Part shown: positions 63,481-64,000 of the stretch, piece after piece
How positions within the stretch are numbered: the first letter of the stretch is position 1
How the letters are laid out: each line of letters begins with the position of its first letter
From: Paenibacillus sp. GSMTC-2017
GTDB taxonomy: Bacteria > Bacillota > Bacilli > Paenibacillales > Paenibacillaceae
Reading direction: 5' to 3'
Assembly (NCBI RefSeq): GCF_016019935.1
Contig: NZ_JAECMT010000003.1
Location: 381,388-445,387 of the forward strand
DNA: 64,000 bases
The notes under the pieces: generated by a model
The model's input: only the letters and a program-made list of their open reading frames with translations
Database searches by the model: none
Told to the model about the DNA's origin: nothing
Translations under genes and position numbers: made by a program

Positions 63481-64000
63481 TTATTTCCTAGCAGCTGCAG
63501 CTGCTTTCTCCATACGCTCGCCCCACTCAGCAGGTGTAATACGTTTGTCAAGCAATGCGATGATACCATCTTGTAGCGCTTTCTCTACATCTGCGTTAAC
63601 GATAAGTGCAGGTGCTACAACTAGGTCTGGACTATTGAAGTATTTCATAGCTGTCTTAACGACAGGACCAGCTGAAGAACTTTCAAGATCAGCTTTTACG
63701 TTCATAATTGCGCCAGTCATCTCAGCCCAATCTACAGCAAATTGCTCTGTAAAGATGAATTGTAGGAATGCTTTTGCTGCTTCAGGATTTTTTGCTTTTT
63801 CAGCAATTGCAACGGAAGCTGTGTAAGGGATTGCAACATACTTTTCACCTTTGTCTTGCAATACAGAAGGGATAAAATCGAACTCAAAACCTGCTGGAAC
63901 ATCTTTGCTCATTTCGTTCTCAAGCCATAGTCCGTTAGGGATAAAAGCTGCTTTATGTTGTAGGAAAGCCATTTGAGAATCAGTATGGTTTAGTGCGATA
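63481..64000 (-). CDS. Sugar ABC solute-binding protein (truncated by window end)
   Basis: C-terminal ~173 residues of a family 1 binding protein. The frame stays open to base 64000 on the minus strand (I-A-L-N-H-T-D-S-Q-M-A-F-L), so the methionine at 63972 is internal and the start lies beyond the window. Typical segments: A-F-L-Q-H-K-A-A-F-I-P-N-G-L-W-L-E-N-E-M and K-N-P-E-A-A-K-A-F-L-Q-F-I-F-T. First gene of the minus-strand transporter operon. Confidence 0.88.
   Translation of the reverse strand, partial: IALNHTDSQMAFLQHKAAFIPNGLWLENEMSKDVPAGFEFDFIPSVLQDKGEKYVAIPYTASVAIAEKAKNPEAAKAFLQFIFTEQFAVDWAEMTGAIMNVKADLESSSAGPVVKTAMKYFNSPDLVVAPALIVNADVEKALQDGIIALLDKRITPAEWGERMEKAAAAARK

Noticed and set aside
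1..64000. tRNA, rRNA, prophage, transposase and restriction-modification genes
   Set aside because: None seen on either strand; the only mobile-element hints are the repeats reported separately.

Overview
This 64 kb window looks like chromosomal DNA of a spore-forming, AT-rich Gram-positive bacterium of the Paenibacillaceae (Paenibacillus/Cohnella-like). The signs are: several CUT1 sugar ABC transporters without their own ATPase, paired with YesM/YesN-type two-component systems; lipoproteins with clear lipoboxes; stalk-domain (copper amine oxidase N-terminal-like) secreted proteins; an LTA synthase; strong AGGAGG ribosome binding sites with frequent GTG/TTG starts; and many perfect Rho-independent hairpins. 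The taxonomic call is inference from gene content. I see no rRNA, tRNA, CRISPR array, transposase or phage module.

Layout. 1-3.4 kb: a 5'-truncated GGDEF-EAL protein overlapping a sugar-type solute-binding lipoprotein gene. 3.4-8.3 kb: a divergent ROK-family protein, three tandem paralogous small secreted proteins with a perfect cre site beside them, a DUF1361-type membrane protein and a secreted stalk-like protein. 8.4-15.1 kb: a complete sugar-uptake operon (binding protein, two permeases, YesM kinase, YesN regulator). 15.1-20.5 kb: a probable spore- or cell-surface locus, with two glycosyltransferase-2/TPR proteins on the minus strand flanking three short paralogous helical proteins and one hypothetical on the plus strand. 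20.6-26.8 kb: metabolic and housekeeping accessory genes. 26.8-28.0 kb: a decayed stretch with two frameshifted gene remnants and a dyad-symmetric repeat element. 28.0-34.4 kb: a YcdB/stalk-domain protein, a MerR regulator with a textbook 19-bp-spacer promoter, an SDR/Lin0512 pair, an acyltransferase and an AraC regulator.

34.4-43.9 kb: two heterodimeric ABC exporter pairs with AIM24-like, exonuclease III and DUF4190-like genes between them. 43.9-48.3 kb: an OmpR-type two-component system with an MMPL transporter downstream. 48.5-52.7 kb: an LTA synthase, and a TetR regulator with a palindromic operator just upstream and an aldehyde dehydrogenase downstream. 52.7-53.2 kb: a striking array of seven identical palindromes at exact 51-bp spacing, bounded by an imperfect inverted repeat. 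53.3-54.0 kb: a frameshifted nuclease-like gene. 54.4-61.5 kb: a second complete transporter operon (LplB/LplC-type permeases, LipO-type binding protein, then regulator and kinase). 61.6-64 kb: a third transporter operon on the minus strand, truncated by the window end.

How the parts work together: three oligosaccharide importers (probably sharing a multi-task ATPase encoded elsewhere) dominate, two of them with membrane sensor kinases encoded in the same operon. The most promising less-described items are the 51-bp palindrome array, the glycosyltransferase/short-helical-protein locus, the tandem small secreted proteins, the coupling of a c-di-GMP enzyme to a binding protein, and the dyad repeat at 27.1-27.2 kb.
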